A stretch of DNA of 16,105 bases from JBOGOC01 sp050747525 (GCA_050747525.1 JBOGOC010000104.1:1-16105); one strand, 5' to 3'. Numbered from the stretch's first letter, positions 1 to 7,262 are shown. A program made the numbers and translations. Notes: generated by a model from the sequence alone, not told the origin.

Positions 1-159
1 GCCCTCTGGAGGCCGAGCCGCTTCGAGCGAGCGTTGCACGCGCGCGCTTTTGCGCGTGCAGCGAGCGAGGGCGAGGCCGGAAGCGGGAGTGAGCGTCGTG
101 GCCAACGCCACGACGCGAACGTCCCCGGAGACCACTCCCCGCCTCCGGCGCGGCCGTCA
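1..159 (+). repeat. Structured multi-hairpin repeat, copy A
   Basis: This non-coding stretch downstream of the M61 gene is full of perfect or near-perfect inverted repeats. An outer 7-bp stem (18-24 CCGCTTC with 80-86 GAAGCGG) encloses a 12-bp stem with one G-T pair (32-43 with 52-63, loop 44-51 GCGCTTTT). It is followed by a perfect 10-bp stem (93-102 with 107-116, loop CAAC) and a 6-bp stem (125-130 CCGGAG with 143-148 CTCCGG). The core CGGAGACCACTCCCCGCC (126-143) and the hairpin before it recur, inverted, at the right end of the window. The element could be a dispersed palindromic repeat, a non-coding RNA or a complex terminator; it has no T-tract of the usual intrinsic type. The orientation given is that of the repeat and is arbitrary. 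The left boundary may lie outside the window. Confidence 0.6.
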
Positions 160-178
160 GGACGCCGAACGACCTCGG

Positions 179-2041
179 CTACTTCGTCTTCGGCGAGGAG
201 ATCTCCTTCAACAGATCCGGCTTCCCCTCGATGCGCTCCAGGCGCGGATAGCGCTCGCCTCCCGAGTACGCCAGGGTGTGACTGCTCAGGAAGCCGGCGT
301 TGTCCACGAGAAGCTCCAGTGCCGTCCCCTGGCGCGTGGCCGCGACCCCGGCGCGCATCACATCGTGCGTGTAGCGGCGGCCGTTGACCGCCGCCAGCTT
401 CATGCGCGGGCCGATGCCGGCGCGGTCCGCCGGCTTGCCCGGCACGACATCCAGGACGGTGCCGTCCTCTTTGACCACCAGGCCGATGGAGGCGGACAGG
501 TTCACCAGCTTGTCCTCGCCGTCGTAGGCTTTCTGCAGCTTCGACGGCGTGTCGGCCCATGACAGACGCCATCCCGCTCGCTCGATCCCCTGAAGGGGGG
601 GCTCGGGGGCGACCTCCTCGGCGCGCCTGCGGAAAAAGGCGTCCCAGTCATAGGGCTGCACCTCGCCCAGCACACGGACCAGGTCCTCGCGGCGGTAGGG
701 CTTCACTTCGGGTGGACCGCTCCCTGCGCCATGGAAGCGTCTCAGGAAGTCCTCCAGCGACTTGCGTCCGTTGGACTGCTCGCGGATGAGGGTGTCCACA
801 TCCAGCCAGATGAGGGTCCCCTCGTCGTAGAAGTCGGTCCCGCGACGCGCCGTCCGCCAGTCTCTGCGGGCCTCGAACAGCAGCTGCGCCGTGACGCCGG
901 TGTCGGCCAGCGGGCGCCAGGAGCGTCCGGTCTGGTCCGTGGCCCACTGGGCGATGAGGGCCAGCTTGTCCCGGTAGTCCTCCTGGGTCCACAGCCCGCT
1001 GCGGGCGGCGAGCACCTGGCCCAGGTACTGCGTGAGCCCTTCGTAGACCCACAGCAGCTCGGTGCGGACCGGCTTCTGGAAATCGGGGACCATCATGTCG
1101 GCGGGGCGCCGGTACTTGGCATTCCAGGAATGCACGAACTCGTGAGGCAGCAGGGTCGCGTGGCTCCGGCGCAGGTCTTCCTCCAGCCACGTCCGCTCGG
1201 GGACGCGGTTGTCGCTCGACTCGTGATGCTCCAGGCCGAAGTGGGCCACGTGGTCGCTCAGGGCGACGAGGAACCTGTACGAATCGTAGTGCGTGGCCCC
1301 GAACATGCTCAGGATCTCCACGACCAGCTGATCCCAGGCTGCCTGCAGGGAGGCGGGGGGGACCAGCGCTTCGGGCGAGTCGGCGGCCGCCTCGATGAAG
1401 TGCGGTCGCCCGCCCGGCGGACCGATGGCGATTCGTCTGTGATGCGCGCCGATGATCACCGGTGAGTCCACCAGGGTCTCCAGTGTCACGCGCGCGAAGG
1501 CCATCCGGTCGCCGTCCCGCGATACGGTCTGCAGCGCCGTGCCCGCGCCCCACCCGGCCGGCACGGTGAGCGAGGGTTCCAGCAGGACGTCGCGCATGGC
1601 GAGGCCGGACGGATAGACCACCAGCTGGTTCCAGTTGAGCACCGCCAGACGCGCGCTGGCGGAAGCCCCCGAGGAGAAGCCCTCCTCCGCGGGGGGAGCC
1701 ATCAGCAGATCGAACGCCACATGGACGGTGCCCGCCCCCTCGGGCACGGTCACCTCGAAGGCATTCATGTCGGTGGGGTTGCGCCGCCAGGCCAGCGGCC
1801 TGCCGCCGGCCTCGATGCGCAGTCCGGCCACGTCGGTGATGGGGCCGGTGGGTCCATGCTCCCCGGGGATCCATCGCGGGTAGACGAGGCTGAGCGGGCC
1901 CGGAGACGCCGGCACCGTGAGCCGTGCGTGCAGCAGGCGGCGCGTGGCCTCGGTGGCGTCCACGTGCACGCTGAGAGTCGTGGTGGCGGCGGTCGCCGGA
2001 GCGGCGGCTGTCAGGGTGAGGACGGCGAGCATGGCACGCAT
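179..2041 (-). CDS. Exported M61-family metallo-aminopeptidase with C-terminal PDZ domain
   Basis: This is a 620-residue zinc aminopeptidase of the M61 (glycyl aminopeptidase-like) family, predicted to act outside the cytoplasmic membrane. The start used here is an ATG with a GGAGGG Shine-Dalgarno five bases upstream (2047-2052). It gives a short signal peptide, MRAMLAVLTLTAAAPATAA, whereas a longer reading from 2116 would bury that signal behind 25 proline/arginine-rich residues. Visible landmarks are an N-terminal beta-rich domain (about 20-210), the family GLEHHESS motif (269-276), the zinc motif HEFVH (300-304), the third zinc ligand in WVYEGLTQY (Glu334), and the FYDEGTLIW segment near 404-412. 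A PDZ-like domain follows at about 515-580 (GTVLDVVPGKPADRAGI). Length and domain order are normal for the family. It is monocistronic and divergent from the next gene. The natural substrate cannot be read from the sequence. Confidence 0.93.
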   Translation of the reverse strand: MRAMLAVLTLTAAAPATAATTTLSVHVDATEATRRLLHARLTVPASPGPLSLVYPRWIPGEHGPTGPITDVAGLRIEAGGRPLAWRRNPTDMNAFEVTVPEGAGTVHVAFDLLMAPPAEEGFSSGASASARLAVLNWNQLVVYPSGLAMRDVLLEPSLTVPAGWGAGTALQTVSRDGDRMAFARVTLETLVDSPVIIGAHHRRIAIGPPGGRPHFIEAAADSPEALVPPASLQAAWDQLVVEILSMFGATHYDSYRFLVALSDHVAHFGLEHHESSDNRVPERTWLEEDLRRSHATLLPHEFVHSWNAKYRRPADMMVPDFQKPVRTELLWVYEGLTQYLGQVLAARSGLWTQEDYRDKLALIAQWATDQTGRSWRPLADTGVTAQLLFEARRDWRTARRGTDFYDEGTLIWLDVDTLIREQSNGRKSLEDFLRRFHGAGSGPPEVKPYRREDLVRVLGEVQPYDWDAFFRRRAEEVAPEPPLQGIERAGWRLSWADTPSKLQKAYDGEDKLVNLSASIGLVVKEDGTVLDVVPGKPADRAGIGPRMKLAAVNGRRYTHDVMRAGVAATRQGTALELLVDNAGFLSSHTLAYSGGERYPRLERIEGKPDLLKEISSPKTK

Positions 2042-2046
2042 GGATT

Positions 2047-2052
2047 CCCTCC
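2047..2052 (-). promoter_or_regulatory. Shine-Dalgarno site deciding the M61 start
   Basis: Read on the minus strand this is GGAGGG, five bases before the ATG at 2041. It supports the inner start that exposes the signal peptide over the in-frame ATG at 2116, which has no comparable site. Confidence 0.75.
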
Positions 2053-2138
2053 GTGGCGCCCCCGGACGAGGAGGCCGGGCGCTCACGCTACCACGATCAC
2101 GGGCGGGAAAGCTCATGGACGAGCCATCCGGCGGCAGC

Positions 2139-2144
2139 TATGCT
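2139..2144 (+). promoter_or_regulatory. Possible -10 element of the 2151 gene
   Basis: TATGCT lies six bases before the ATG at 2151. A 4/6 match to the -35 consensus (TGGACG, 2116-2121) sits 17 bases upstream. If used, the transcript would begin at or next to the start codon, so the mRNA would be leaderless or nearly so. The call rests on pattern matching only. Confidence 0.3.
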
Positions 2145-2150
2145 GAGGGC

Positions 2151-2570
2151 ATGCAGGCCTTCCGCCAGTGGCTTCGCGCGCGGCGCCTGCCGGACCCGCC
2201 ACCGCGCGCGCGTCGCATGCCTCTCACGCTCGACGGGCTCGCCCGCGAGGCCGCGCATCATCCGTGCGTGCGCCGCCAGGACCTGGAACCGGGCGACGTG
2301 GTGGTGGTGCGCACCCTCAACTCCACCTACTCACTGCATTGTGCGGGCGATGGCACCTTCTGGGTCTCCGGGGGCTGGTTCGATCTCCAGGGGCTCTCTC
2401 CCGCCACCGTCACGGTGACCGGCTGCACCTGGGGCGGCAGCGCCATCCGCACCGACGTGGTGGCGGGGCACGGGCTCTGCCTCGAGTTCGGCAACAGCGT
2501 CGTCACCACCCGCATCACGTCGCTCACTCTGATCCGCTGCGAGGACGTGGACCAGGGCGTCGTGCACTGA
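2151..2570 (+). CDS. Conserved hypothetical protein, small, cysteine-containing
   Basis: I do not recognise a named domain in this 139-residue protein, although its C-terminal two thirds look like a conserved bacterial hypothetical family. A basic N-terminus (residues 1-22, many Arg and Pro) precedes an all-beta-looking body from MPLTLDG onward. That body has five cysteines spread over PCVRR, SLHCAGDG, GCTWGGSA, LCLEFGN and IRCEDVD, plus the distinctive segments VVVRTLNSTYSL and VSGGWFDLQG. There is no signal peptide or membrane segment, so it is probably cytoplasmic. The start is uncertain. ATG 2151 has a weak GAGGG-like site or may be leaderless. ATG 2115 would add 12 residues. ATG 2217 would begin exactly at the conserved-looking part. 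It is transcribed divergently from M61 and precedes the coupled operon by 47 bases. Confidence 0.75.
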   Translation: MQAFRQWLRARRLPDPPPRARRMPLTLDGLAREAAHHPCVRRQDLEPGDVVVVRTLNSTYSLHCAGDGTFWVSGGWFDLQGLSPATVTVTGCTWGGSAIRTDVVAGHGLCLEFGNSVVTTRITSLTLIRCEDVDQGVVH

Positions 2571-2592
2571 CCACGCCGGTCCCAGCCTGTCG

Positions 2593-2598
2593 TACAAT
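2593..2598 (+). promoter_or_regulatory. Candidate -10 element (TACAAT) of the 2618 operon
   Basis: TACAAT, a 5/6 match to the -10 consensus, lies in the 47-base gap after the 2151 gene and just ahead of the GGAGGGG site at 2606-2612. No good -35 is visible. The same hexamer occurs in the gap before the 10052 gene. Confidence 0.45.
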
Positions 2599-2617
2599 CC
2601 CGGCCGGAGGGGAACTC

Positions 2618-2713
2618 GTGCCGGCACCGGGTGACAGGCTTCTTCACAACCAGCTCATCGAGAAGGATTCGTCCCGGGAGCTTCTGCATGAGCTGAGAGC
2701 GCTCACTCCATGA
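2618..2713 (+). CDS. Small ORF (31 aa) translationally coupled to the aminotransferase
   Basis: This short ORF starts at GTG and has one of the best ribosome-binding sites in the window: GGAGGGG at 2606-2612, five bases before the start, the same spacing as for the M61 gene. It begins VPAPGDRLLHNQLI and ends LHELRALTP, with an amphipathic-helix-like, charged composition. Its TGA overlaps the ATG of the downstream aminotransferase as ATGA. The aminotransferase has no clear Shine-Dalgarno of its own, so ribosomes finishing this ORF may restart there. It could encode a real small protein, or act mainly as a translated leader controlling the next gene. No homologous family is recognised. The alternative is chance, and the strong ribosome site and exact overlap argue against that. 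Confidence 0.55.
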   Translation: MPAPGDRLLHNQLIEKDSSRELLHELRALTP

Positions 2714-3891
2714 CCCTTCTGACGTTCGCACCCCCCATGGGGATCTACGAGACGCTGTACGCCTTCCAGAAGTCCTTCGGTCGCCCCATGGGCGAGACGG
2801 GGACCCACCCCTGGAGCCAGGGATTCCCGCGCACGGTGCAGCTTCCCGGAGGGCCGCCCCTGCCCGCGTCGGTGGCGGTGGATTCCTCGGACCTGAAGTA
2901 TCCGAAGGCCTGGGGGCTCCCGGCGCTGCGCGAGGCGCTGGCGTCGTACTACCGTCGGCACTACGGCGCCCGGATCACGGCCGACCACGTGATGGTCTTC
3001 GCCGGCGGCCGGCCGGCGCTCACAGCCGTGCTGATGTTCCTGCACTCCGACGTGAAGGTGCGCGTCGCCTCCACGGAGTACACCCCCTATCACGACATGC
3101 TCCGCCTGCTCGGGCGGACGCGCCATCTGGTCCCCAGTACACCCGAGAACCGGTTCCGTCCTCCCGTGGAGGCGTACACCGACGCACCCGCCGGCCGCTC
3201 GCTGATCCTGATGTCCAATCCCTGCAATCCCACAGGGGCGACCCGCCACGGGGACGAGCTGGGCCGGCTCGTGGCCGCCGCGAGATCGGCGCAGACGGGG
3301 CTGCTGATCGACGAGGCCTACGAGCTGATGCACGAGCCTCCGGTGAGCGCGATGGCGTTCGCGGACGACATCGACGCGTCCAACCTGTTCGTGGTGGGAG
3401 CCGCCACCAAGGGGCTGCAGGCCCCCGGCATCCGCATCGGATGGGTGATCGCTTCGCGCGAGCACATCGAGATCCTGGGCAACTTCTCGTCGTTCGGCAT
3501 GGGAGGCGTGTCGCATCTGTCGCAGCGGTACGCCCTGGCGCTTCTGGCCGAGGATCGTGTGGAGCTGGCCCGCCGGGCGGTCCCCTCGTACTACAGGACG
3601 CAGCGGGCGCACTACGGAGAGGCTTTCGCATCGATGGGCCTGGAGCTGTTCACCGGAGAAGGGGGCTTCTACCATTGGTGCCGGCTCGCCTCCGGCCTCA
3701 GCGCGGCCGAGCTGAACAGGAGGCTCTTTCCGCTCGGGGCCGCCGTGCTGCAGGGGACCGACTGCGACATGGCCCGGGCAGGGGAGGCCTCCGTTCTGCG
3801 CAGCTTCTTCCGCTTCTCGTTCGGCCCGCTCGACCCCGCGTCGTTCGACGACGAGGTTGCGCTTCTGCGCGGCGCTCTGGAAAGCGCATGA
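2710..3891 (+). CDS. PLP-dependent class I/II aminotransferase
   Basis: This 393-residue fold-type I aminotransferase is predicted to be a cytosolic enzyme that transfers amino groups from an amino acid to a 2-oxo acid. The class I/II signatures are all present. They are NPCNPTG (170-176), the cofactor-ring aspartate in LLIDEAY (Asp201), the Schiff-base lysine in AATKGLQAPGIRIGW (Lys234), the phosphate-contacting Arg242 eight residues later, and a C-terminal arginine in FFRFSFG (Arg368) at the place that usually binds the substrate carboxylate. Length is normal for the class. The substrate is not evident, and the N-terminus (MGIYETLYAFQKSFG) does not match a specific subfamily I can name. Only ATG 2710 fits, since a stop lies in frame at 2689. 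It overlaps both neighbours by 4 bp, so it is translationally coupled on both sides. Confidence 0.9.
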   Translation: MTLLTFAPPMGIYETLYAFQKSFGRPMGETGTHPWSQGFPRTVQLPGGPPLPASVAVDSSDLKYPKAWGLPALREALASYYRRHYGARITADHVMVFAGGRPALTAVLMFLHSDVKVRVASTEYTPYHDMLRLLGRTRHLVPSTPENRFRPPVEAYTDAPAGRSLILMSNPCNPTGATRHGDELGRLVAAARSAQTGLLIDEAYELMHEPPVSAMAFADDIDASNLFVVGAATKGLQAPGIRIGWVIASREHIEILGNFSSFGMGGVSHLSQRYALALLAEDRVELARRAVPSYYRTQRAHYGEAFASMGLELFTGEGGFYHWCRLASGLSAAELNRRLFPLGAAVLQGTDCDMARAGEASVLRSFFRFSFGPLDPASFDDEVALLRGALESA

Positions 3892-5141
3892 GCGCGCCGG
3901 CGGCGGCCGACCTGATCGCGGCCGGTGATCGGGACCTGGCCGCACAGCTTCTTCGAGATGTGTCCGTGAAGGAGGCGATCGAGCGCCTCGAGCGGGCGGG
4001 GTACGACGGCGCGCGCCGCCAGCTGCTGGGCACGGCGGTGCGCCTGACCCCGCCCATCGCGCCGGACGTGAACGAGCTTGTGGAGCGCTGCGGCAAGACG
4101 CTGGGCCTGCAGCCTCGGGTGGAGACCTATGTCTACCCGGGACCCTGGTTCAACGCGGCGGCCGTCCGTCCCGGCGGCGACCAGCTGATGCTGCTGATGT
4201 CGTCGAGCCTCCTGGAGTCGTTCGACGCCGACGAGCTGGCCTTCGTGACGGGCCACGAGCTGGGGCACTGGCTCTTCCAGCATCACCGGATCCCCGTCGG
4301 CCCCATGCTGGAAGGGGAGGAGCACGTGGGGGCCGGACTCACGCTGCGCCTGTTCGCGTGGCAGAGATGGGCCGAGATCTCGGCCGATCGGGCCGGTGTC
4401 TACTGCGCCGGGAGCATGGAGCCGGCCGCGCGCGCGCTGTTCAAGCTGGCCTCGGGACTCAAGGGGGACCGCGTGCAGGTGCGCATCGACGAGTTCCTGT
4501 CGCAGCAGCGCGATCTGGAGCAGGAAACGGCCCGGGCGTCGCGCGGCGACGAGCCTCTGCGCCCCGACTGGTTCGCCACCCATCCGTTCAGCCCGCTGCG
4601 GCTGCGCGCCGCGGAGCTGTTCGCCGGGTCGGAGCTCATGGCCGCGAAGGGGATGCCGCGCGCGGAGCTGGAGGCGCAGGTGCACGAGCTGATGACCCTG
4701 ATGGAGCCCAGCTACCTTCAGGAAAAATCGGCCGTGGCCGAGGCGATGCGCCGTCTGCTGTTCGCCGGCGGGGTGGCCATCGCCGCGTCGTCGGGAAAGC
4801 TCGAGGAGAAGGCGGTGGAAGAGCTGGAGCGGCTGCTGGGGCCCGGATCGCTCCCCTTCGAGGTCAAGCCCGAGGTGATCCTGCGCGACCTTCCTTCGCG
4901 GCTGAGCGACGTGAAGGAGAACGTCCCCCCGCTGCGCAGGGCGCAGGTGCTGCGCGATCTGTGCGTGATCGCCAAGGCCGACGGTCGCCTGACCAAGGCT
5001 GAGCAGGAGATCATGGGCCGCATCGCGGACGAGCTGGAGGTGGATCGGGCGCTGATAGTCTGCACCATCGCTCCCCGGACCACGATGAACCACCTGGCGG
5101 CCACCTCGTCTTCCGACAGAAAGAAAGGAAGGCGGCCGTGA
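3888..5141 (+). CDS. Soluble M48-type zinc metallopeptidase fused to a TerB-like domain
   Basis: This is a 417-residue two-domain protein. The first half is an M48 peptidase: it has the zinc motif HELGH (123-127), the third ligand in WAEISADRAG (Glu163), and the family's late histidine segment THPFSPLR (231-238). The C-terminal part (about 281-395) looks like a TerB-like helical domain. It has two related helix blocks, FAGGVAIAASSGKLEEKAVEEL and CVIAKADGRLTKAEQEIM, the second with the ADGxLTxxE acidic motif. Most M48 enzymes of the HtpX type are membrane proteins, but no membrane segment or signal peptide is evident here, so a cytoplasmic location is likely. TerB-like domains are linked with metal- or stress-associated complexes; the role here is inferred. 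The start at ATG 3888 overlaps the aminotransferase stop (ATGA), and the end overlaps the SIMPL gene (GTGA). Confidence 0.88.
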   Translation: MSAPAAADLIAAGDRDLAAQLLRDVSVKEAIERLERAGYDGARRQLLGTAVRLTPPIAPDVNELVERCGKTLGLQPRVETYVYPGPWFNAAAVRPGGDQLMLLMSSSLLESFDADELAFVTGHELGHWLFQHHRIPVGPMLEGEEHVGAGLTLRLFAWQRWAEISADRAGVYCAGSMEPAARALFKLASGLKGDRVQVRIDEFLSQQRDLEQETARASRGDEPLRPDWFATHPFSPLRLRAAELFAGSELMAAKGMPRAELEAQVHELMTLMEPSYLQEKSAVAEAMRRLLFAGGVAIAASSGKLEEKAVEELERLLGPGSLPFEVKPEVILRDLPSRLSDVKENVPPLRRAQVLRDLCVIAKADGRLTKAEQEIMGRIADELEVDRALIVCTIAPRTTMNHLAATSSSDRKKGRRP

Positions 5142-5854
5142 GCGTCAGGGGGGAGGGCGAGACGGCGCGCCTGGGCATGGCGGCGATCCTGGCGGCCGGC
5201 ATGGCGCTGGCCGGATGGTTCGTCGGCCATGGGTTCCTGAAGGCCCGCTCGGCGGACAGGAACGTCTCGGTGAACGGGCTGGCCGAGCGCGAGGTGCCAG
5301 CCGACCTGGTCCTGTGGCCTCTGGTCTTCAGCGTGACCGCGAACGATCTGGAGACGCTCCACCAGCGCGCCGAGTCGGGAATCGGCAAGGTCAGGGCGTT
5401 TCTGCAGAAAGACTTCGAGGGAGAAGAAGTCACCGTGTCCGCGCCCCAGGTGACCGATCGTGAAGGACAGGGGGGCCCTGCCGGGCGGCCCCTGGAGCGG
5501 TACGCGGCCGAGATCACCGTGAGCCTGCGGACCAGCCGGATCGACAAGGTGCGGCCGGCCATGGCCGCCTCATCCGAGCTCGTGAAGCAGGGTGTCGCGC
5601 TGATCCGCAGCTACGAGCAGAGGACCCAGTACATGTTCACCGGCCTGGATCGGATCAAGCCCGAGATGATCGCCGAGGCGACGCGCGATGCCCGTCGCGC
5701 CGCGCAGCAGTTCGCGGAAGACTCGGGGAGCCGCGTGGGCTCGATCCGGAGCGCGCGTCAGGGCTACTTCAGCATCGAGGACCGGGATCCGTTCTCCCCG
5801 GAGATCAAGAAGGTCCGCGTCGTGACCACCGTGCAGTACGCTCTGGATGAATGA
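5138..5854 (+). CDS. SIMPL-domain (DUF541) protein with N-terminal membrane anchor
   Basis: This 238-residue protein has a single N-terminal hydrophobic segment (about 12-30, MAAILAAGMALAGWFVGHG). It is followed by a SIMPL/DUF541 domain starting at NVSVNGLAEREVPADLVLWPL (about 42-62) and ending in the typical final strand KVRVVTTVQYALDE. The likely topology is a short cytoplasmic tail, one membrane helix and the domain outside. SIMPL proteins are oligomeric envelope proteins with stress-related phenotypes in several bacteria, and their biochemical role is unsettled. The GTG start at 5138 overlaps the upstream stop by 4 bp and fixes the reading. It is the last gene of the coupled operon and converges on the radical SAM gene with only three bases between the stops, so no separate terminator is visible there. 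Confidence 0.9.
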   Translation: MSVRGEGETARLGMAAILAAGMALAGWFVGHGFLKARSADRNVSVNGLAEREVPADLVLWPLVFSVTANDLETLHQRAESGIGKVRAFLQKDFEGEEVTVSAPQVTDREGQGGPAGRPLERYAAEITVSLRTSRIDKVRPAMAASSELVKQGVALIRSYEQRTQYMFTGLDRIKPEMIAEATRDARRAAQQFAEDSGSRVGSIRSARQGYFSIEDRDPFSPEIKKVRVVTTVQYALDE

Positions 5855-5857
5855 CGC

Positions 5858-7252
5858 TCACGGGTGCTCCCGCAGGTAGGCCTCGGGGCGCATCATGCGC
5901 TGGGTGCGCCACAGCACGCGCGTGAGGCGCGGGACCTGCGAGGGGCGCACCTGACGGACCCAGTCGGTCCATCGCTTGCGCCCTCCCAGATTCAGGATCG
6001 AGCGGCGCCAGGTCTCCGCGTACAGCTCGAAGAAGCGCCGCGCTCCCAGGCGGGGCTCGCGCAGCGCGTGGTGCATGTCGAAGTGGGCCCAGGCGCGCCC
6101 TTCGATCTCCGCGCGCTGCTGCTCATAGAGCTGCGTCCCCGGCAGCGGAGTGAGCACGGTGTATCCCGCGCGATGGAAGCCGTGGGTCTCCACGAAGCTC
6201 CACAGCTCGCGGAACTGATCTTCGGTCCAGTCGGGGTCCACCACGAAGTTGCCGGTCACCTGGTAGCCGAGCGAGCGCGCGATCCGCGCGGCCTCCAGGG
6301 TGTCCCGCGTGGTGGCGTCCTTGGCCAGGCCCGAGAGGCCGGCGTCGGTGGGGGCCTCCAGTCCGAAGAAGATGTCGATCTCCGCGGCCACCGGCCGCCA
6401 GGCCTCCAGAAGATCGGGATGCCTCGCCACCAGGTCGCAGCGGCTCTGCACCAGCATCCACCGCTTGCGAACGCCGCGGGCGCGCAGGGCGCGCGCCATC
6501 TCGCGGCTGCGCTCTTCGTGGTGCCAGAACAGGTCGTCCACGATGAACACGTGGGGCCCCGCGGCCGCCAGGTCCTGGACCACGGCCCCCACCGATCGCT
6601 CGCGGAACGATCGATCGTAGAGCTGCCACACGGAGCAGAAGGAGCAACGGAACGGGCATCCGCGGGCCGTCTCCACGGCCCACACCGGATGAAAGAGCAG
6701 GCAGTGGTAGCGGGCGCGCCGATCGTCGAGCAGGTGCCTGGCGGGCTGCGGCACGGCGTCCAGATCGGGGCGCTCCGTCACCGGGCCCCCCGCGACCCAG
6801 CCGTCCGGCCCGCGTACGATCGTGCCGGGGATCCCGGCGGGAGTGCGGCCCTGCTCCAGCGCCGCGGCGAGGGCGGGCACGATGGTCTCGCCGTCGTCCA
6901 CGACCACCGCGTCGAAGGGCTCGCTTTGCAGCGGGGCCGGGTGCGCGGCGGCGGCATGGCCGCCCGCCACCAGGAAGGCCCCGGGTGCCGCCCGCCGTGC
7001 GCGCCACGCCGCCTCGAGGGCGGCGTCGTATTCGACGGCGTGCATCACCGAGATGCCGATCAGAGCCGGGCGCGTGCGGCGAACCCACGTCTCGAGGGAG
7101 GCTCCGAACCTCAGGTCGGCGATGGCGGGCTGGTGCCCTGCCGCCTCCAGGGCGGCGGCCACGTACTCGAGGCCGAGCGGCTCCACCCGGAAGAAAGGGC
7201 CGAGGCCGAATCGATCGTTGCCAGGGTCGGGACGCACCAGCAGCACACGCAT
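5858..7252 (-). CDS. B12-binding-type radical SAM protein, HpnR-like
   Basis: This 464-residue enzyme has an N-terminal cobalamin-binding-like domain (about 1-160, starting MRVLLVRPDPGNDRFG) and a radical SAM core with the cluster motif GCPFRCSFC (C-x3-C-x2-C, about 200-208). Phrases after the cluster resemble, from memory, the hopanoid C-3 methylase HpnR. Examples are SFCSVWQLYDRSFRE, HVFIVDDLFW, FFGLEA, NFVVDPDW, TPLPGTQLYE, a DMHHALREPRL segment and a tail with RRSILNLGG. The classical DxHxxG cobalamin motif is not visible, as in many class B radical SAM proteins. Methylation of a lipid-like substrate is a guess from resemblance; no hopanoid gene is nearby. The start at 7252 is chosen because the domain's first strand begins there, while in-frame ATGs at 7285 and 7384 add residues without domain character. 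It may be leaderless (see the -10 at 7263-7268). Confidence 0.85.
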   Translation of the reverse strand: MRVLLVRPDPGNDRFGLGPFFRVEPLGLEYVAAALEAAGHQPAIADLRFGASLETWVRRTRPALIGISVMHAVEYDAALEAAWRARRAAPGAFLVAGGHAAAAHPAPLQSEPFDAVVVDDGETIVPALAAALEQGRTPAGIPGTIVRGPDGWVAGGPVTERPDLDAVPQPARHLLDDRRARYHCLLFHPVWAVETARGCPFRCSFCSVWQLYDRSFRERSVGAVVQDLAAAGPHVFIVDDLFWHHEERSREMARALRARGVRKRWMLVQSRCDLVARHPDLLEAWRPVAAEIDIFFGLEAPTDAGLSGLAKDATTRDTLEAARIARSLGYQVTGNFVVDPDWTEDQFRELWSFVETHGFHRAGYTVLTPLPGTQLYEQQRAEIEGRAWAHFDMHHALREPRLGARRFFELYAETWRRSILNLGGRKRWTDWVRQVRPSQVPRLTRVLWRTQRMMRPEAYLREHP

Positions 7253-7262
7253 ACGGCGCCCG

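Noticed and set aside
35..60. The GC-rich hairpin with a TTTT loop as a simple intrinsic terminator for M61
   Set aside because: The T-run is in the loop, not after the stem, and the hairpin is part of a larger multi-stem element, so a plain rho-independent terminator is not supported.
2042..2116. N-terminal extension of the M61 peptidase to ATG 2116
   Set aside because: It would place 25 Arg/Pro-rich residues before an obvious signal peptide, and the GGAGGG site is correctly spaced for the inner ATG.
2644..3945. A 433-codon minus-strand ORF opposite the aminotransferase
   Set aside because: It has low-complexity composition, while the plus strand has every class I/II aminotransferase motif.
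3669..5093. A 474-codon minus-strand ORF opposite the M48-TerB gene
   Set aside because: It has no recognisable motif. The plus strand carries the HELGH zinc site and is fixed by 4-bp overlaps at both ends.
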